Shown: positions 44,307 through 53,794 of the stretch, piece by piece
Layout: the number at the start of each line of letters is the position of its first letter
How positions within the stretch are numbered: position 1 is the stretch's first letter
NCBI RefSeq assembly: GCF_004345425.1
Contig: NZ_SLVP01000011.1
Coordinates: 62,001 to 126,000 of the forward strand
Origin: Paenibacillus sp. BK033
GTDB taxonomy: Bacteria > Bacillota > Bacilli > Paenibacillales > Paenibacillaceae
DNA length: 64,000 bases
Direction: 5' to 3'
The notes under the pieces: generated by a model
What the model was told of the DNA's origin: nothing
Database searches by the model: none
Seen by the model: the letters and a program-made list of their open reading frames with translations, nothing else
Translations under genes and position numbers: made by a program

Positions 44307-44534
44307 ATGGTGAATCTGGAAGAACAAACCCAGCAAAACGTCGAGTTTATGATCGAGGCCATCAAAACAAAGCTAAGAATGGCGACGGCAGCAGCAATGC
44401 AGGCTTCCCACTTCAGCATTGATCAATACGAGGATATCCGCGATTTGTATGAAGTTGTTGCTTCAAAGGAGAAATTCAGCATCAGCGAGGTTGAAGCTCT
44501 TGTATCGGAGCTTGGCAAGCTGCGCGGAAAATAG
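44307..44534 (+). CDS. DUF1128 family protein
   Basis: 75 residues from ATG 44307, after GAGAGGGGAC. The helical sequence (NVEFMIEAIKTKLRMATAAA, DQYEDIRDLYEVVASKEKFS) fits DUF1128, known as YfkK in Bacillus. The function is not known. An upstream frame from 44175 lacks a ribosome site. A strong terminator follows. Confidence 0.9.
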   Translation: MVNLEEQTQQNVEFMIEAIKTKLRMATAAAMQASHFSIDQYEDIRDLYEVVASKEKFSISEVEALVSELGKLRGK

Positions 44535-44547
44535 CGTCAATCAAGAA

Positions 44548-44583
44548 AGCACCGGCAGCGTTGGAACCTGCCGGTGCTATTTT
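44548..44583 (+). terminator. Terminator after DUF1128
   Basis: AGCACCGGCAG (44548-44558) pairs perfectly with CTGCCGGTGCT (44568-44578), followed by ATTTTG. Confidence 0.8.
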
Positions 44584-44736
44584 GTACCTCCGCCGGACTT
44601 CGGGACGAAGCCTTCCGTCCTAGCTTTATGTTAGCCGTACTCAGAAAGTAACATTTTTTATTACAATCTTTACCACTAACAGCCATTAACTAGAATTTTT
44701 TAGACAGATGTTCAATAACGGCGGACGCATGAAAAA

Positions 44737-44770
44737 AAGGGGAGCTCCTATCCCAATCAGAGCTCCCCTT
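44737..44770 (-). terminator. Terminator of the 156-residue unknown gene
   Basis: AAGGGGAGCTC pairs with GAGCTCCCCTT, with seven A on the plus side giving a T run in the minus transcript. Confidence 0.85.
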
Positions 44771-44778
44771 CCGCTGTC

Positions 44779-45249
44779 TTATTCGTTTGTTTCTTCGGCT
44801 TCCATGGAAGCCCTTGCCTCAGCCGATTCGATGGTCAAGCTGATTTGGACCGGCTTCTGCTCCCCCTTCAGGAAGAACGCCAGACGTTCCAGCTTTTCCG
44901 CCAGCTCCGAGCCTGTAAGCGTTGTATTCAACTGATAATTGAAATGGTCTGCCGGCTGTTCATCCTGCTGGCCATAAGTGCTGCGGCCTCTCCAGGCGCG
45001 TTCCTTTGATCCGCCCTGTTGAACCAGCAGCTGGTCCTGCATCGGGTAAAACTTATCGGATTTATTCACCACACGCTCGTAAATCCGCAGCTTCTTAAGC
45101 AGCATATAATATTGCGCCGAATGTTTGAAATTCCAAGCTTCCCGAATATCCTTAAGCGTATAGTCCATCTTCCAGCGCTTCAGCTTCTCGATCTGCTCCT
45201 CGGCATTCAGCTGCAAGAAATCATCTAAAGGCATAATTGCTTCCGGCAT
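44779..45249 (-). CDS. Protein of unknown function
   Basis: 156 residues from ATG 45249 (MPEAIMPLDDFLQLNAEEQI), after GGAGGGG. The first 60 residues suggest a short helix-turn-helix-like unit (YTLKDIREAWNFKHSAQYYMLLKKL), so DNA binding is possible. The C-terminal part (FNYQLNTTLTGSELAEKLERL) looks like an alpha/beta domain. No family was recognised. It is a single-gene unit with its own terminator. Confidence 0.75.
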   Translation of the reverse strand: MPEAIMPLDDFLQLNAEEQIEKLKRWKMDYTLKDIREAWNFKHSAQYYMLLKKLRIYERVVNKSDKFYPMQDQLLVQQGGSKERAWRGRSTYGQQDEQPADHFNYQLNTTLTGSELAEKLERLAFFLKGEQKPVQISLTIESAEARASMEAEETNE

Positions 45250-45619
45250 CTTGACCCCTCCGTTAACCTGAAATAAAAGCTCCAGATAAGCGTTGACTTT
45301 CCCCTTTATCAAAAAAAGAACACGTATCTTTCATTCCCGCAACAGAAAGCATAAGCTTTTCGACCGTCGAAAACTTATTTTCTGATTGGTGATAAAAATT
45401 GCCGCTGAAACGCGGCCGCTCATCTTCGAAGAACTTCGATAAAAGTTTTTCTCAAAAATATAACAATGCGAATAGTTTATATTTTCATATAAAAAATACC
45501 ATAATTTTTTTCGATTTACAAATTAATTTCTTTACAGATTTTAATTATTGCACATTCCTCATATGAAAAAACCGTCGTATATGCCTCAAAGGCAATACGA
45601 CGGCTTTAGACCTATGCGA
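45250..45619. other. AT-rich intergenic region upstream of the unknown gene
   Basis: 370 bases between two minus-strand genes. It holds the galT terminator at its right end and presumably the promoter of the 156-residue protein gene. No further gene or repeat was seen. Confidence 0.5.
45565..45604 (-). terminator. Terminator of the gal operon
   Basis: CCGTCGTAT (45572-45580) pairs with ATACGACGG (45595-45603). The minus transcript then enters a T run. It lies just past the galT stop. Confidence 0.85.
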
Positions 45620-47209
45620 TTAAGCTTGCTGCAGGCCGAATGCAGACAGGAAACGCTGGAATGCGGCACGGCCTTCTTCGGTTTGCTTGAACACGCCCGC
45701 ATCCTTCAATACCTCGGAGAACTTGGCGCCTGTCTCGCCTTCCACAATAGCTTGCGCCTGTTCGTCCGTATTGGAAGCGCCATAGCGGGCTACCAGCGAT
45801 TCAATCCATTCCGCGTGAAGACGAAGCGGATGATCCGGACTATGCAGCTCGTTATGGAGCGCTTCCGTCTTGCCGGTCAGGTAACCGGCAATCTGCTCAA
45901 GCTCAGCCTTCAAGCGGCCGGGAAGCACGGCTAGTCCCATAACCTCAATCAGACCGATATTTTCTTTCTTGATATGATGCAAATGCTGATGCGGGTGGAA
46001 AATCCCCATCGGATGCTCTTCGCTGGTCCGGTTGTTGCGAAGCACGAGATCAATCTCGTAAGCCCCGTCATCAAGCAGTCTTGCAATCGGGGTAATCGTG
46101 TTATGCGGCGTAAGCGAACCGTCGCCGTTTGCCGTGAAAGCATGCACGTCAACCGATTCGTCGCTGTAGCCGCGCCACGTGTCGAGCATCCGGCAGGCTG
46201 CCTGCAGGACATCGTCCTTCGATGCGCCATTAACGCGGACAACCGACATCGGCCAGTTCACGATGCTGAAACGAACGCCCGGCAAGGAAGGATCCGTAAA
46301 CGAAGCCACCGGCTTAGCCTTCTCCATCGGGAAGGTGTGGCGTCCTGCCTGGAAGTGGTCATGGCTTAGGATCGAGCCGCCAACGATCGGCAGATCGGCA
46401 TTGGAGCCGATGAAATAATGCGGGAACTGCTCCACGAAGTCCAGCAGGCGCTTGAAGGTGCCGTGCGAGATCACCATAGGCTCATGGGCACCTTTGAATA
46501 CGATGCTATGCTCGTTATAGTACACGTACGGCGAGTATTGGAAGTACCACTGCTGGTTATCCAGCGTCAGGGGCAATACGCGCAGGTTTTGGCGCGCCGG
46601 ATGATCCGCGCGGCCGGCGTAGCCTACGTTCTGCTCGCAGAGCAGGCATTTCGGGTAATGAGCCTGCGGCAGGGTTTTGAGCAGCGCAATTTCCTTAGGA
46701 TCCTTCTCGGGCTTCGACAAGTTGATCGTAATTTCCAGCTCGCCGTACTCGGTTTCGTGCAGCCAATATTTATTTTTCCGGATGCGATCCATCCGGATGT
46801 AGTTGGAATCGATGCTCAGCTTGTAAAAAGCGTCCGTTGCCGCCTTGATGCCGGCTTCGGCCGTTGTCTTGCGGAACGCAGCCGCAGCTTCGGATGGACG
46901 CGGCATAAGCAGCCCCATGATGCGGGCATCCAGCAAATCGCGGTATGTCAGAATGTTGTCTTCGATCAGGCCGATGGAATAACCGTAATCGAGCAAGGGC
47001 TCCAGCAGCGATACCGGGCTGTCCAGCTCTTCCTCCGGAATCTCGCCTTCATGCGGCTCCGTGAACTTGAACAAATCCAGCAGCGCATTACGCGAATAAT
47101 TAACGTCAAGCGGCTCAATCATCCCTTGGCGAAGGGCAAATTGGACAAGCCTGTCGATCAGGACAAGCGCTTCCGCTGCGGTAACGGTCGTATTTTCTTT
47201 GACTGTCAT
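45620..47209 (-). CDS. galT: Galactose-1-phosphate uridylyltransferase (class II)
   Basis: 529 residues, the length typical of the Firmicute class II GalT (about 500) rather than the 350-residue class I. FKGAHEPMVISHGTFKRL and GGSILSHDHFQAGRH (nucleotidyl-binding His residues) are diagnostic. It transfers UMP between glucose-1-phosphate and galactose-1-phosphate. It is last of the operon galK-galE-galT. Confidence 0.94.
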   Translation of the reverse strand: MTVKENTTVTAAEALVLIDRLVQFALRQGMIEPLDVNYSRNALLDLFKFTEPHEGEIPEEELDSPVSLLEPLLDYGYSIGLIEDNILTYRDLLDARIMGLLMPRPSEAAAAFRKTTAEAGIKAATDAFYKLSIDSNYIRMDRIRKNKYWLHETEYGELEITINLSKPEKDPKEIALLKTLPQAHYPKCLLCEQNVGYAGRADHPARQNLRVLPLTLDNQQWYFQYSPYVYYNEHSIVFKGAHEPMVISHGTFKRLLDFVEQFPHYFIGSNADLPIVGGSILSHDHFQAGRHTFPMEKAKPVASFTDPSLPGVRFSIVNWPMSVVRVNGASKDDVLQAACRMLDTWRGYSDESVDVHAFTANGDGSLTPHNTITPIARLLDDGAYEIDLVLRNNRTSEEHPMGIFHPHQHLHHIKKENIGLIEVMGLAVLPGRLKAELEQIAGYLTGKTEALHNELHSPDHPLRLHAEWIESLVARYGASNTDEQAQAIVEGETGAKFSEVLKDAGVFKQTEEGRAAFQRFLSAFGLQQA

Positions 47210-47245
47210 GATGTAAAAAGCTCCTTTCCGTTCCTAGGCGGCTGC

Positions 47246-48232
47246 TTAGTTGCTGTAGCCGTTAGGGTGATTGACGTGCCAGTTCCAGGCGCTGCGAATA
47301 ATGTCCTCAAGATTTGCTCGGGATGGGTTCCAGCCCAGCTCCTTGCGGGCGCGTGCCGATGATGCAACCAGCGTAGCCGGGTCGCCTGCGCGGCGAGGCT
47401 CGATAACCGCTTTGATCTCGCGTTCCGTTACCTTGCGGGCAATCTCGATCACTTCTTTGACGGAGAAGCCTTGGCCGTTGCCGAGGTTGTAAATCGCGCT
47501 GTCCGAGCCTTTACGAAGCTTATCTACGGCAAGGACATGGGCATCAGCCAGATCGCTGACATGGATGTAGTCGCGGATGCACGTGCCGTCCGGCGTTGCG
47601 TAATCATCGCCGAATACCGAGATATGCGGGCGTTGGCCAAGCGCTGCCTGGAGCACGATCGGAATCAAATGGGTTTCAGGGCTGTGATCTTCGCCGATTT
47701 TGCCGCTTGCGTGAGCGCCTGCTGCGTTAAAGTAACGAAGCGATACGTATTTGAGGCCATGAGCGACATCGAACCACTTCATCATTTTCTCCATCGCCAG
47801 CTTCGTTTCGCCGTAAGTGTTCGTTGGAAGCGTACGGTCGAATTCGTCGATAGGCACGTTCTCGGGCTCGCCGTAAGTGGCCGCCGTCGAAGAGAAGACG
47901 ATCTTCTTTACGTCATGTTCGATCATTTTTTCCAGCAGGCAGAGCGTGCCGTACACATTGTTATGATAATATTTCGCAGGGTTTGTCATGCTCTCGCCAA
48001 CCAGCGAGTTTGCTGCGAAGTGAATAACTGCGTCAATCTTGTTTTCTTTAAATACCGTATCCATAAATGCTGCATCGCGAAGGTCGCCTACGTACAGCTT
48101 GCCTCCAACAACCGCCTCGCGGTGACCTTGCTGCAGATTATCGACTACTACGATTTCTTCTCCGCGTTCTGCAAGAGCAGCCACGGCGTGCGAACCGATA
48201 TAGCCCGCTCCTCCGGTTACCAATACTGCCAT
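47246..48232 (-). CDS. galE: UDP-glucose 4-epimerase
   Basis: The 328-residue extended SDR starts MAVLVTGGAGYIGSHAV, with the NAD loop TGGAGYIG at 6-13. SSTAATYG and the catalytic YxxxK (YGETKLAMEKM) are present, and GDDYATPDGTCIRDYIHV is GalE-specific. An ATG nine bases upstream (48241) is an equally possible start, since the ribosome site GATGAGGAG lies between them. It interconverts UDP-galactose and UDP-glucose. Confidence 0.95.
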   Translation of the reverse strand: MAVLVTGGAGYIGSHAVAALAERGEEIVVVDNLQQGHREAVVGGKLYVGDLRDAAFMDTVFKENKIDAVIHFAANSLVGESMTNPAKYYHNNVYGTLCLLEKMIEHDVKKIVFSSTAATYGEPENVPIDEFDRTLPTNTYGETKLAMEKMMKWFDVAHGLKYVSLRYFNAAGAHASGKIGEDHSPETHLIPIVLQAALGQRPHISVFGDDYATPDGTCIRDYIHVSDLADAHVLAVDKLRKGSDSAIYNLGNGQGFSVKEVIEIARKVTEREIKAVIEPRRAGDPATLVASSARARKELGWNPSRANLEDIIRSAWNWHVNHPNGYSN

Positions 48233-48266
48233 ACTCCTCATCCCACTTTCTATATGTTTTATATGA

Positions 48267-49436
48267 TTAAAGCTGTTCTACACCATTGCCGATGCTGCAA
48301 ACGTAGAAGTCGGGAGCAAGTCCCGTTGCTTCCGTATATTTGCGTCCTACTTCTTCCTTGAAGCGTTCGATGCTGTCTTCGTGAACAAGCGATACGGTAC
48401 AGCCGCCAAAGCCTGCGCCCGTCATACGAGAGCCAAGCACACCAGGAACCTGGCGTGCGGCAGCAACCATCGCGTCGAGCTCAGGACCCGTTACTTCATA
48501 CAAATCGCGGAGCGAGTCGTGCGAGCCGTTCATGTATTGGCCAAACGCTTCGAGATCATTTGCTTTCAGGGCATCCATCGAACGAAGAACGCGGTCGATC
48601 TCTTCGACTACGTGCTGCGCGCGGTTGCGGACAACTTCATCCTTGATCAGATGTTTGTTTGCGTTGAACTGCTCCAGGTTGATCTGGCCCAAAAGCTTCA
48701 GCTCGGGGAATGCCGCCTGCAGGTCAACAACGGCCTGCTCGCATTGTGAGCGGCGTTCGTTGTACGCGGAGTCTACCAGGCCGCGGCGTTTGTTCGTGTT
48801 GCCGATGACAAGCTTGTAAGCGCCGGATTGGAACGGAACAAGCTCGTATTCAAGCGTATCGCACATCAGCAGAATCGCATGGTCCTTCTTGCCGTTAGCC
48901 ACCGCGAACTGGTCCATGATGCCGCATTGCACGCCGTTGAATTCGTTCTCCGATTTCTGGGACAGTAGCGCAATTTGAACCGTGTCCGTAGGCTGGCCTT
49001 CCATCGTAAGCAAAGCGTAAGCCGTTACGACTTCAATCGATGCGGAAGAGGACAAGCCCGCGCCGTTCGGAATTTCACCGTGGAAGAGCAGATCGTAACC
49101 GCTGCTAAATTGGATACCCTTTTGCTCCAGTTCGTAAACGATGCCTTTCGGGTAGTTCATCCAGTCATCCGCTTCGTCGTACGCGATGCTGTCGATATCA
49201 AGCGATTTGGAGGAAGGAAAATTGGTTGTCGCGAGGCCAAGCTGGCGGTCATCGCGCTTGCGGATAAGCAAAGTTGTGCCGAACGTAAGTGCTGCCGGAA
49301 ATACGTAACCGCCGTTATAGTCGGTATGCTCGCCGATCAGATTGACGCGTCCGGGTGCGTGAAAAGCTTTGATTCCCTCGGCTTCTCCGCCGAATTGCTG
49401 TATAAATTGTTGTGTAAGCTGTTGGATAGATGCCAT
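48267..49436 (-). CDS. galK: Galactokinase
   Basis: 389 residues from ATG 49436 (MASIQQLTQQFIQQFGG); a longer frame to 49538 covers the promoter. The GHMP kinase motifs are APGRVNLIGEHTDYNGGYV (substrate site), GAGLSSSASIEV (ATP loop) and the C-terminal SRMTGAGFGGCTVSL. It phosphorylates galactose at C1. It is first gene of the Leloir operon galKET. Confidence 0.95.
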   Translation of the reverse strand: MASIQQLTQQFIQQFGGEAEGIKAFHAPGRVNLIGEHTDYNGGYVFPAALTFGTTLLIRKRDDRQLGLATTNFPSSKSLDIDSIAYDEADDWMNYPKGIVYELEQKGIQFSSGYDLLFHGEIPNGAGLSSSASIEVVTAYALLTMEGQPTDTVQIALLSQKSENEFNGVQCGIMDQFAVANGKKDHAILLMCDTLEYELVPFQSGAYKLVIGNTNKRRGLVDSAYNERRSQCEQAVVDLQAAFPELKLLGQINLEQFNANKHLIKDEVVRNRAQHVVEEIDRVLRSMDALKANDLEAFGQYMNGSHDSLRDLYEVTGPELDAMVAAARQVPGVLGSRMTGAGFGGCTVSLVHEDSIERFKEEVGRKYTEATGLAPDFYVCSIGNGVEQL

Positions 49437-49488
49437 ATGCTTGCAACAGTCCTTTTTTGTATAATTTTTGAAGCCTTTGTTCTTTTTC

Positions 49489-49552
49489 AGTATAACGCAA
49501 GCCATTGTCCGAGCAAAATGGCGCAAAGTGCTTTTCACATGGATTTATGTGA
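49489..49552. promoter_or_regulatory. Probable galK promoter and adjacent palindrome
   Basis: On the minus strand TTTGCT (49517-49512) and TATACT (49494-49489) stand 17 bases apart, a plausible sigma-A promoter for galK. Just upstream TCACAT-N6-ATGTGA (49535-49552) is a perfect six-base inverted repeat. It lies between galK and the divergent AraC gene, so it may be that regulator's operator. Both assignments are inferred. Confidence 0.45.
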
Positions 49553-49626
49553 CTTTTAGCAAGGTGCTTGGCGTGATAATATGGGATTATTGTAAATTCC
49601 ATACCAGAAGGCAGGTGCCGTCAACT

Positions 49627-50490
49627 ATGAGGCAAGATACTTATAAGGTAGCTTCCAATCCCGTCATTACGTACAACGAACACATGAATGTATTGTTTGC
49701 AGGCGAGAGCCAAACCAAACCGTCTCATCAGCGGGGACCTAAAGTATATGATTTTTATCTCATGCATACGGTGCTTGAAGGGAAAGGGGAATTCACCTGC
49801 GGGGGAAAAAGCTATACTCTGCAGGCAGGGGATACCTTCCTGATCGAGCCGGAGGCGCTTGTCAGCTACGTATCCGACGCGGACGAGCCTTGGTTGTACC
49901 GCTGGGTAGCGTTTAACGGCCCGCAGGCAGCCGAGCTTGCGCTGGCAGCGGGCTTCTCGGTGGCCAATCCCGTTGTCGAGACGTCGCGCATCAGGCGCGT
50001 TGGCGTTCTCTACAACCATATATTCGGCGTTTTCCGCAAGAACGACCCCGCTGCCCATCTGAAGGCGGCCGGTTATTTACAGCTGCTGCTGGCCGAATTT
50101 TGCGCGGTTCGTCAGCTTTCGGAAGATAATGCCGCTATGACCGCCATGGACGACACCGATAAACTGATTCAGCAGATGATTCATTATTTATCAACCCAAT
50201 ACGCCCAGCCCGTGTCTATCGAGCAAATGGCCGAATCCTTCGGCTACAATCGGGCTTACCTTTCCCGGGTATTCAAACGTTATACAGGCGAATCGCCGAT
50301 TACGTTCCTCCTCAAGCTTCGGATCGACAAAGCCCGCCAAATGATCCGGGAACGCGAAGGTCTTACGATCGAACAGATTGCGGCCTCTGTCGGGCTCCAG
50401 GACTCCTTGTACTTCTCCAAGCAGTTCCGCCGCTTTTATGGCTTATCCCCTTCCGCCTACCGCGAATCCATGCGTCAATTGAAGACGTAG
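49627..50490 (+). CDS. AraC-family regulator, probably of the gal operon
   Basis: 287 residues from ATG 49627 (MRQDTYKVASNPVITYNEHM), after AAGGCAGGTG; a longer frame begins inside the galK promoter and is rejected. An N-terminal cupin domain (HTVLEGKGEFTCGGKSYTL) is followed by the AraC HTH pair near 190-287 (FGYNRAYLSRVFKRYTG, VGLQDSLYFSKQFRRFYG). It is divergent from galKET, which suggests control of galactose use. Confidence 0.9.
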   Translation: MRQDTYKVASNPVITYNEHMNVLFAGESQTKPSHQRGPKVYDFYLMHTVLEGKGEFTCGGKSYTLQAGDTFLIEPEALVSYVSDADEPWLYRWVAFNGPQAAELALAAGFSVANPVVETSRIRRVGVLYNHIFGVFRKNDPAAHLKAAGYLQLLLAEFCAVRQLSEDNAAMTAMDDTDKLIQQMIHYLSTQYAQPVSIEQMAESFGYNRAYLSRVFKRYTGESPITFLLKLRIDKARQMIREREGLTIEQIAASVGLQDSLYFSKQFRRFYGLSPSAYRESMRQLKT

Positions 50491-50544
50491 CGGGTATTCA
50501 AGATTAACCCATAATTGGGCATATTAACGGGCGAGGTGATCTTT

Positions 50545-51777
50545 ATGAAGGAGCTGCACAGCGGCCGGCTGTTCTGGCCGACTACCGAGGAGCAATATAA
50601 GGAATACTCCGCTCTATCGGAAGACATACAAGTGCAGGTGGCCATTATCGGGGGCGGAATGTCGGGATCCATGTGTGCCTATGCGTTGCAACATATCGGT
50701 ATCAACGTCGCAATTTTGGAGAGAGAAACGATTGCGGGCGGAAGCACCTCCGCCAATACGGGATTATTGCAGTTTTCCAATGATATTATGCTAAGCGAAT
50801 TGATCGGGCAGATCGGAAGACGGGCTGCCGTAAGCTTCTATGCTGCCTGCAAGGACGCCGTTGCGCAAATTGGCAAGGTATCAGGCAAGCTGGCAGCCAA
50901 TTCCCACTTTGTGCCGCGAAGCAGCCTTTATTACGCCAGCTCGGAGCAGGATCTTCCGAAGCTTCGGAAGGAATACGAAACCTTGAAGCAGAACGGCTTT
51001 GACGTCGGCTTTTGGGAAGCGGACGCCATCTCCAAGCATTTCCCTTTCCGCCGCTCGGGGGCTATTATAACGAACGGCGATGCCCAAATTAACCCGTTCC
51101 GGTTCGTTCACGGAATGGCTGAAGCCGCAACGGCAAACGGCGCGTGCATATTCGAGCACACGGATGTGGTATCTCATGAGAGTACCGCAGACGGCAAGCA
51201 TCAACTTGCAACCGCCAGCGGGCATGCCGTATTAGCGGATAAGGTCATATACGCCGTCGGTTATGAACCCGAAGAGCTTCGGGGACAGTTAATCAAGCCG
51301 GTCATGAACCGTTCCTTTGCCGCTGTAACCGCCGTACAAGACAAGAACAAGCTGCTTCATTGGCATAAACAGATGCTGATCTGGGAAACGGACCGACCTT
51401 ACTTATATATGAGAACGACTATGGACGGACGCGTGATCATAGGAGGGCTCGATGAACCAACCGAGCATCCCATTGACGGCGAGAAAGAACGCAGCAAACG
51501 AATAGACAGACTCTATGACAAGCTGACCGCGCATTTTCCGATGCTTGACGCCCCGTTCGAGTACGAATGGAGCGCGACCTTTGGAGAATCCGTCGACAAT
51601 CTGCCTTTTATCGGGGAGGATCCGGGTATGCCCGGCGTTTATTATTGCCTGGGATACGGCGGCAACGGCACGGTGTACAGCATGATGGCGTCCAATATAC
51701 TCCTTGGTCTCATCAAAGAAGGGCATCATCCGCTCGTCGATATCGTTGGGCTGAAGCGGCCAACCCTTCAAGCGTAA
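50545..51777 (+). CDS. FAD-dependent amino-acid-oxidase type oxidoreductase
   Basis: 410 residues from ATG 50545 (MKELHSGRLFWPTTEEQYKE), after GAGGTGA. The DAO fold is shown by the N-terminal VAIIGGGMSGSMCAYAL motif near 33, ERETIAGGSTSANTGLL and the C-terminal FGESVDNLPFIGED...YYCLGYGGNG region. It oxidises an amine or imino acid with FAD; the substrate is unknown. Confidence 0.9.
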   Translation: MKELHSGRLFWPTTEEQYKEYSALSEDIQVQVAIIGGGMSGSMCAYALQHIGINVAILERETIAGGSTSANTGLLQFSNDIMLSELIGQIGRRAAVSFYAACKDAVAQIGKVSGKLAANSHFVPRSSLYYASSEQDLPKLRKEYETLKQNGFDVGFWEADAISKHFPFRRSGAIITNGDAQINPFRFVHGMAEAATANGACIFEHTDVVSHESTADGKHQLATASGHAVLADKVIYAVGYEPEELRGQLIKPVMNRSFAAVTAVQDKNKLLHWHKQMLIWETDRPYLYMRTTMDGRVIIGGLDEPTEHPIDGEKERSKRIDRLYDKLTAHFPMLDAPFEYEWSATFGESVDNLPFIGEDPGMPGVYYCLGYGGNGTVYSMMASNILLGLIKEGHHPLVDIVGLKRPTLQA

Positions 51778-51803
51778 GATTGGCTCCCGATGCAGCCGCA
51801 TAC

Positions 51804-51838
51804 AAAAAGGGATTCAGCCTATAGCCGAATCCCTTCTT
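51804..51838. terminator. Bidirectional terminator
   Basis: AAGGGATTC (51807-51815) pairs with GAATCCCTT (51827-51835), with an inner GGCT/AGCC extension and A/T runs on both sides. It sits between convergent genes. Confidence 0.85.
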
Positions 51839-51853
51839 CTATTTCCGGCGAAC

Positions 51854-52423
51854 TCAGGAGCCGTGGAAAATCCGCTTCGCTCCATGCTGCCTGAAGATGC
51901 CCTCCGCAATGCCAAGTCGCGACAGGTCCGGACCGCCATCCTTGTCCAGCAAGGATTTGCTCTCTTCGGACTCAATAATCACTAAGGTTGCGCCTTCCCG
52001 GATGGAGTCACGGCAGGATGCCGCTTCCTGCTCCTCCAGTCCAAGGGCCATCATAGCCCCTTCAATATGATCTTCATCGCCGAAAATATAATCGCCGGTT
52101 AACGTATTTCCCATGGCTGTCAGCCCCGCGGCCGCAAATCCCGGGTTCCATGAGCCGCCTCCCGTCAAACCGATGGCCGGGATAAAAGCGGCTCCCGTCC
52201 AAGCCCTTCCTCGGCTTTCGTCCCTCTCCGCTTCGTTTGCTGTCTGCGCCAGCTCCGTCAGCTCGTCGACATGGATGTCGCTTTCGGCTTCGATGCGACG
52301 GGAATGCTCGCTGTCCTTCGCGAGGATCTTCATTTCCCCTTGGACAAATCCGGCTTGCTCAAGGGAATGAATGGTATCGATTACCTGCTGCTGTGTAGCA
52401 AATGATCCAATTATTTTAGCCAT
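51854..52423 (-). CDS. General stress protein, YflT-type domain
   Basis: 189 residues from ATG 52423 (MAKIIGSFATQQQVIDTIHS), after AGGAGG. The N-terminal 70 residues match the heat-induced stress domain (LEQAGFVQGEMKILAKDSEH). A glycine-rich hydrophobic centre (GAAFIPAIGLTGGG) and a second alpha/beta unit follow. Upstream GATTGA-N14-GGGTAT (52486-52461) resembles a sigma-B promoter, though many Paenibacillus lack sigma-B. The function is unknown. Confidence 0.8.
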   Translation of the reverse strand: MAKIIGSFATQQQVIDTIHSLEQAGFVQGEMKILAKDSEHSRRIEAESDIHVDELTELAQTANEAERDESRGRAWTGAAFIPAIGLTGGGSWNPGFAAAGLTAMGNTLTGDYIFGDEDHIEGAMMALGLEEQEAASCRDSIREGATLVIIESEESKSLLDKDGGPDLSRLGIAEGIFRQHGAKRIFHGS

Positions 52424-52595
52424 TGTCTCATCATCCTCCTCTTCTTCCTTCAAGGTAGTTATACCCTGTTTCATCCGCAATCAATCTCGGTTATCTCGGT
52501 TATAGGAAGGTTGTGCAAGAAGACCGTTCAGGTTATGATGAAGAGTAAGCGACATGGAATCCGGAATTTAGACAGGCACAAACGGGAGGTAAACA

Positions 52596-53765
52596 ATGAT
52601 TCACAGGATGCTTCGCTATCCCGCGGACTGGGAATGGCATGTGCTTCAGCTGGAACGGCCTCCGATGGAGACAACGGAGGAGCTGCCCAAGCGCAAGGAC
52701 AATCGAAAAAAACCTGAACCGTCTAAGGCATCGATGACATTTACCACACCTCCTGTAACAGACGATGATATCGAAGAGCAGTTGAAATGCAAGCGCCTCC
52801 TTCCCGAATGCTCAAGCTGGCTGGACGAATGCTGGGGCAGACAGGTCAATAAGGTTACCGTGAAGCATTATGCGAATCAGGGAACAATCGTGTCGGGCAC
52901 CTTGATGCTGCAGGCCTCCGAGGAAATGACCGATGTGCAGCCTTTTCACTTCTGGCTTACGGTCGATAAGCTTGTTACCCTTCACACGGACCTGCGCCTC
53001 ATGATTCGCCTGCAGGATGATTCCGTTACTTCCCGGCTCAAGGAATGCGCATCCGCTCCCGAAGCCTTCTTTATTATGCTGGGGCAGCTGCTTGGCCCGT
53101 TTCATACGGGACTCGACGGCTTTGAAAAAAGGCTGGGCGAGCTAGAGCAGGCTATGCGGATCTCGAACCGAACAGGGCTGCTCGACGTTATCTTCGAACG
53201 CCGCTATGACTTATTGCACTGGAGCCATCTTTTTATCCCCATCCGGGAGCTGTACGGTGCGGCTCAGGAAGCTTTTATGGACACGCTGACCGAGACGGAG
53301 GTATTCAAGAGAACGACCTACAAGCTGGACCGGATTGATTCTCTGCTGAAGCATTACGCGCTCGAGATCGATACGCTGATTTCGATGGATGATGCGCTCT
53401 CCAGCTTCCGCGGCAACGATATTATGAAGACGCTGACGATTTTCACCGTCATCTTTACGCCCGCAACGGTTATCGGCGCCCTGTGGGGAACAAACTTCAA
53501 ACCGCTTCCTTGGGACAATCATCAGCTGGGCTTTGCGGGAATGTGCGTCGTTATCCTGTTTATTACCATCCTGATTTATGTCTGGTTATGGCAAAAAGGC
53601 TGGACCGGCGATCTGCTCACGGGACGGGAATCGGGCAAGAATAAGAAAAATCAAAAGCAGGCCGTGAATCTCGAAGAACAGTTAACCGATAGAGAGGACC
53701 AGGGCATGAGGACGGAGCCGGATCTGTCCAAGCTGTCACGAAAAAGGCGCTCCAAGACGATTTAA
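52596..53765 (+). CDS. CorA-like magnesium transporter with GTN instead of GMN
   Basis: 389 residues. A cytoplasmic alpha/beta domain and long helix (about 60-275) precede two C-terminal membrane helices (about 276-297 and 311-333). The layout is CorA, but the pore signature YGMN is WGTN here (GTN at 298-300). The N-terminus and tail carry lysine-rich stretches. Family members lacking GMN, such as ZntB, move other ions, so magnesium is not assured. Confidence 0.85.
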   Translation: MIHRMLRYPADWEWHVLQLERPPMETTEELPKRKDNRKKPEPSKASMTFTTPPVTDDDIEEQLKCKRLLPECSSWLDECWGRQVNKVTVKHYANQGTIVSGTLMLQASEEMTDVQPFHFWLTVDKLVTLHTDLRLMIRLQDDSVTSRLKECASAPEAFFIMLGQLLGPFHTGLDGFEKRLGELEQAMRISNRTGLLDVIFERRYDLLHWSHLFIPIRELYGAAQEAFMDTLTETEVFKRTTYKLDRIDSLLKHYALEIDTLISMDDALSSFRGNDIMKTLTIFTVIFTPATVIGALWGTNFKPLPWDNHQLGFAGMCVVILFITILIYVWLWQKGWTGDLLTGRESGKNKKNQKQAVNLEEQLTDREDQGMRTEPDLSKLSRKRRSKTI

Positions 53766-53787
53766 CATCGTCAGGAAGCGCCTTTTT
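53746..53787. terminator. Bidirectional terminator, CorA-like gene and thrS
   Basis: GGCGCT...GACGAT (from 53746) pairs with ATCGTC...AGCGCC (to 53782), with AAAAA before and TTTTT after. The CorA stop codon is inside the loop. Confidence 0.85.
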
Positions 53788-53794
53788 CCATTTC

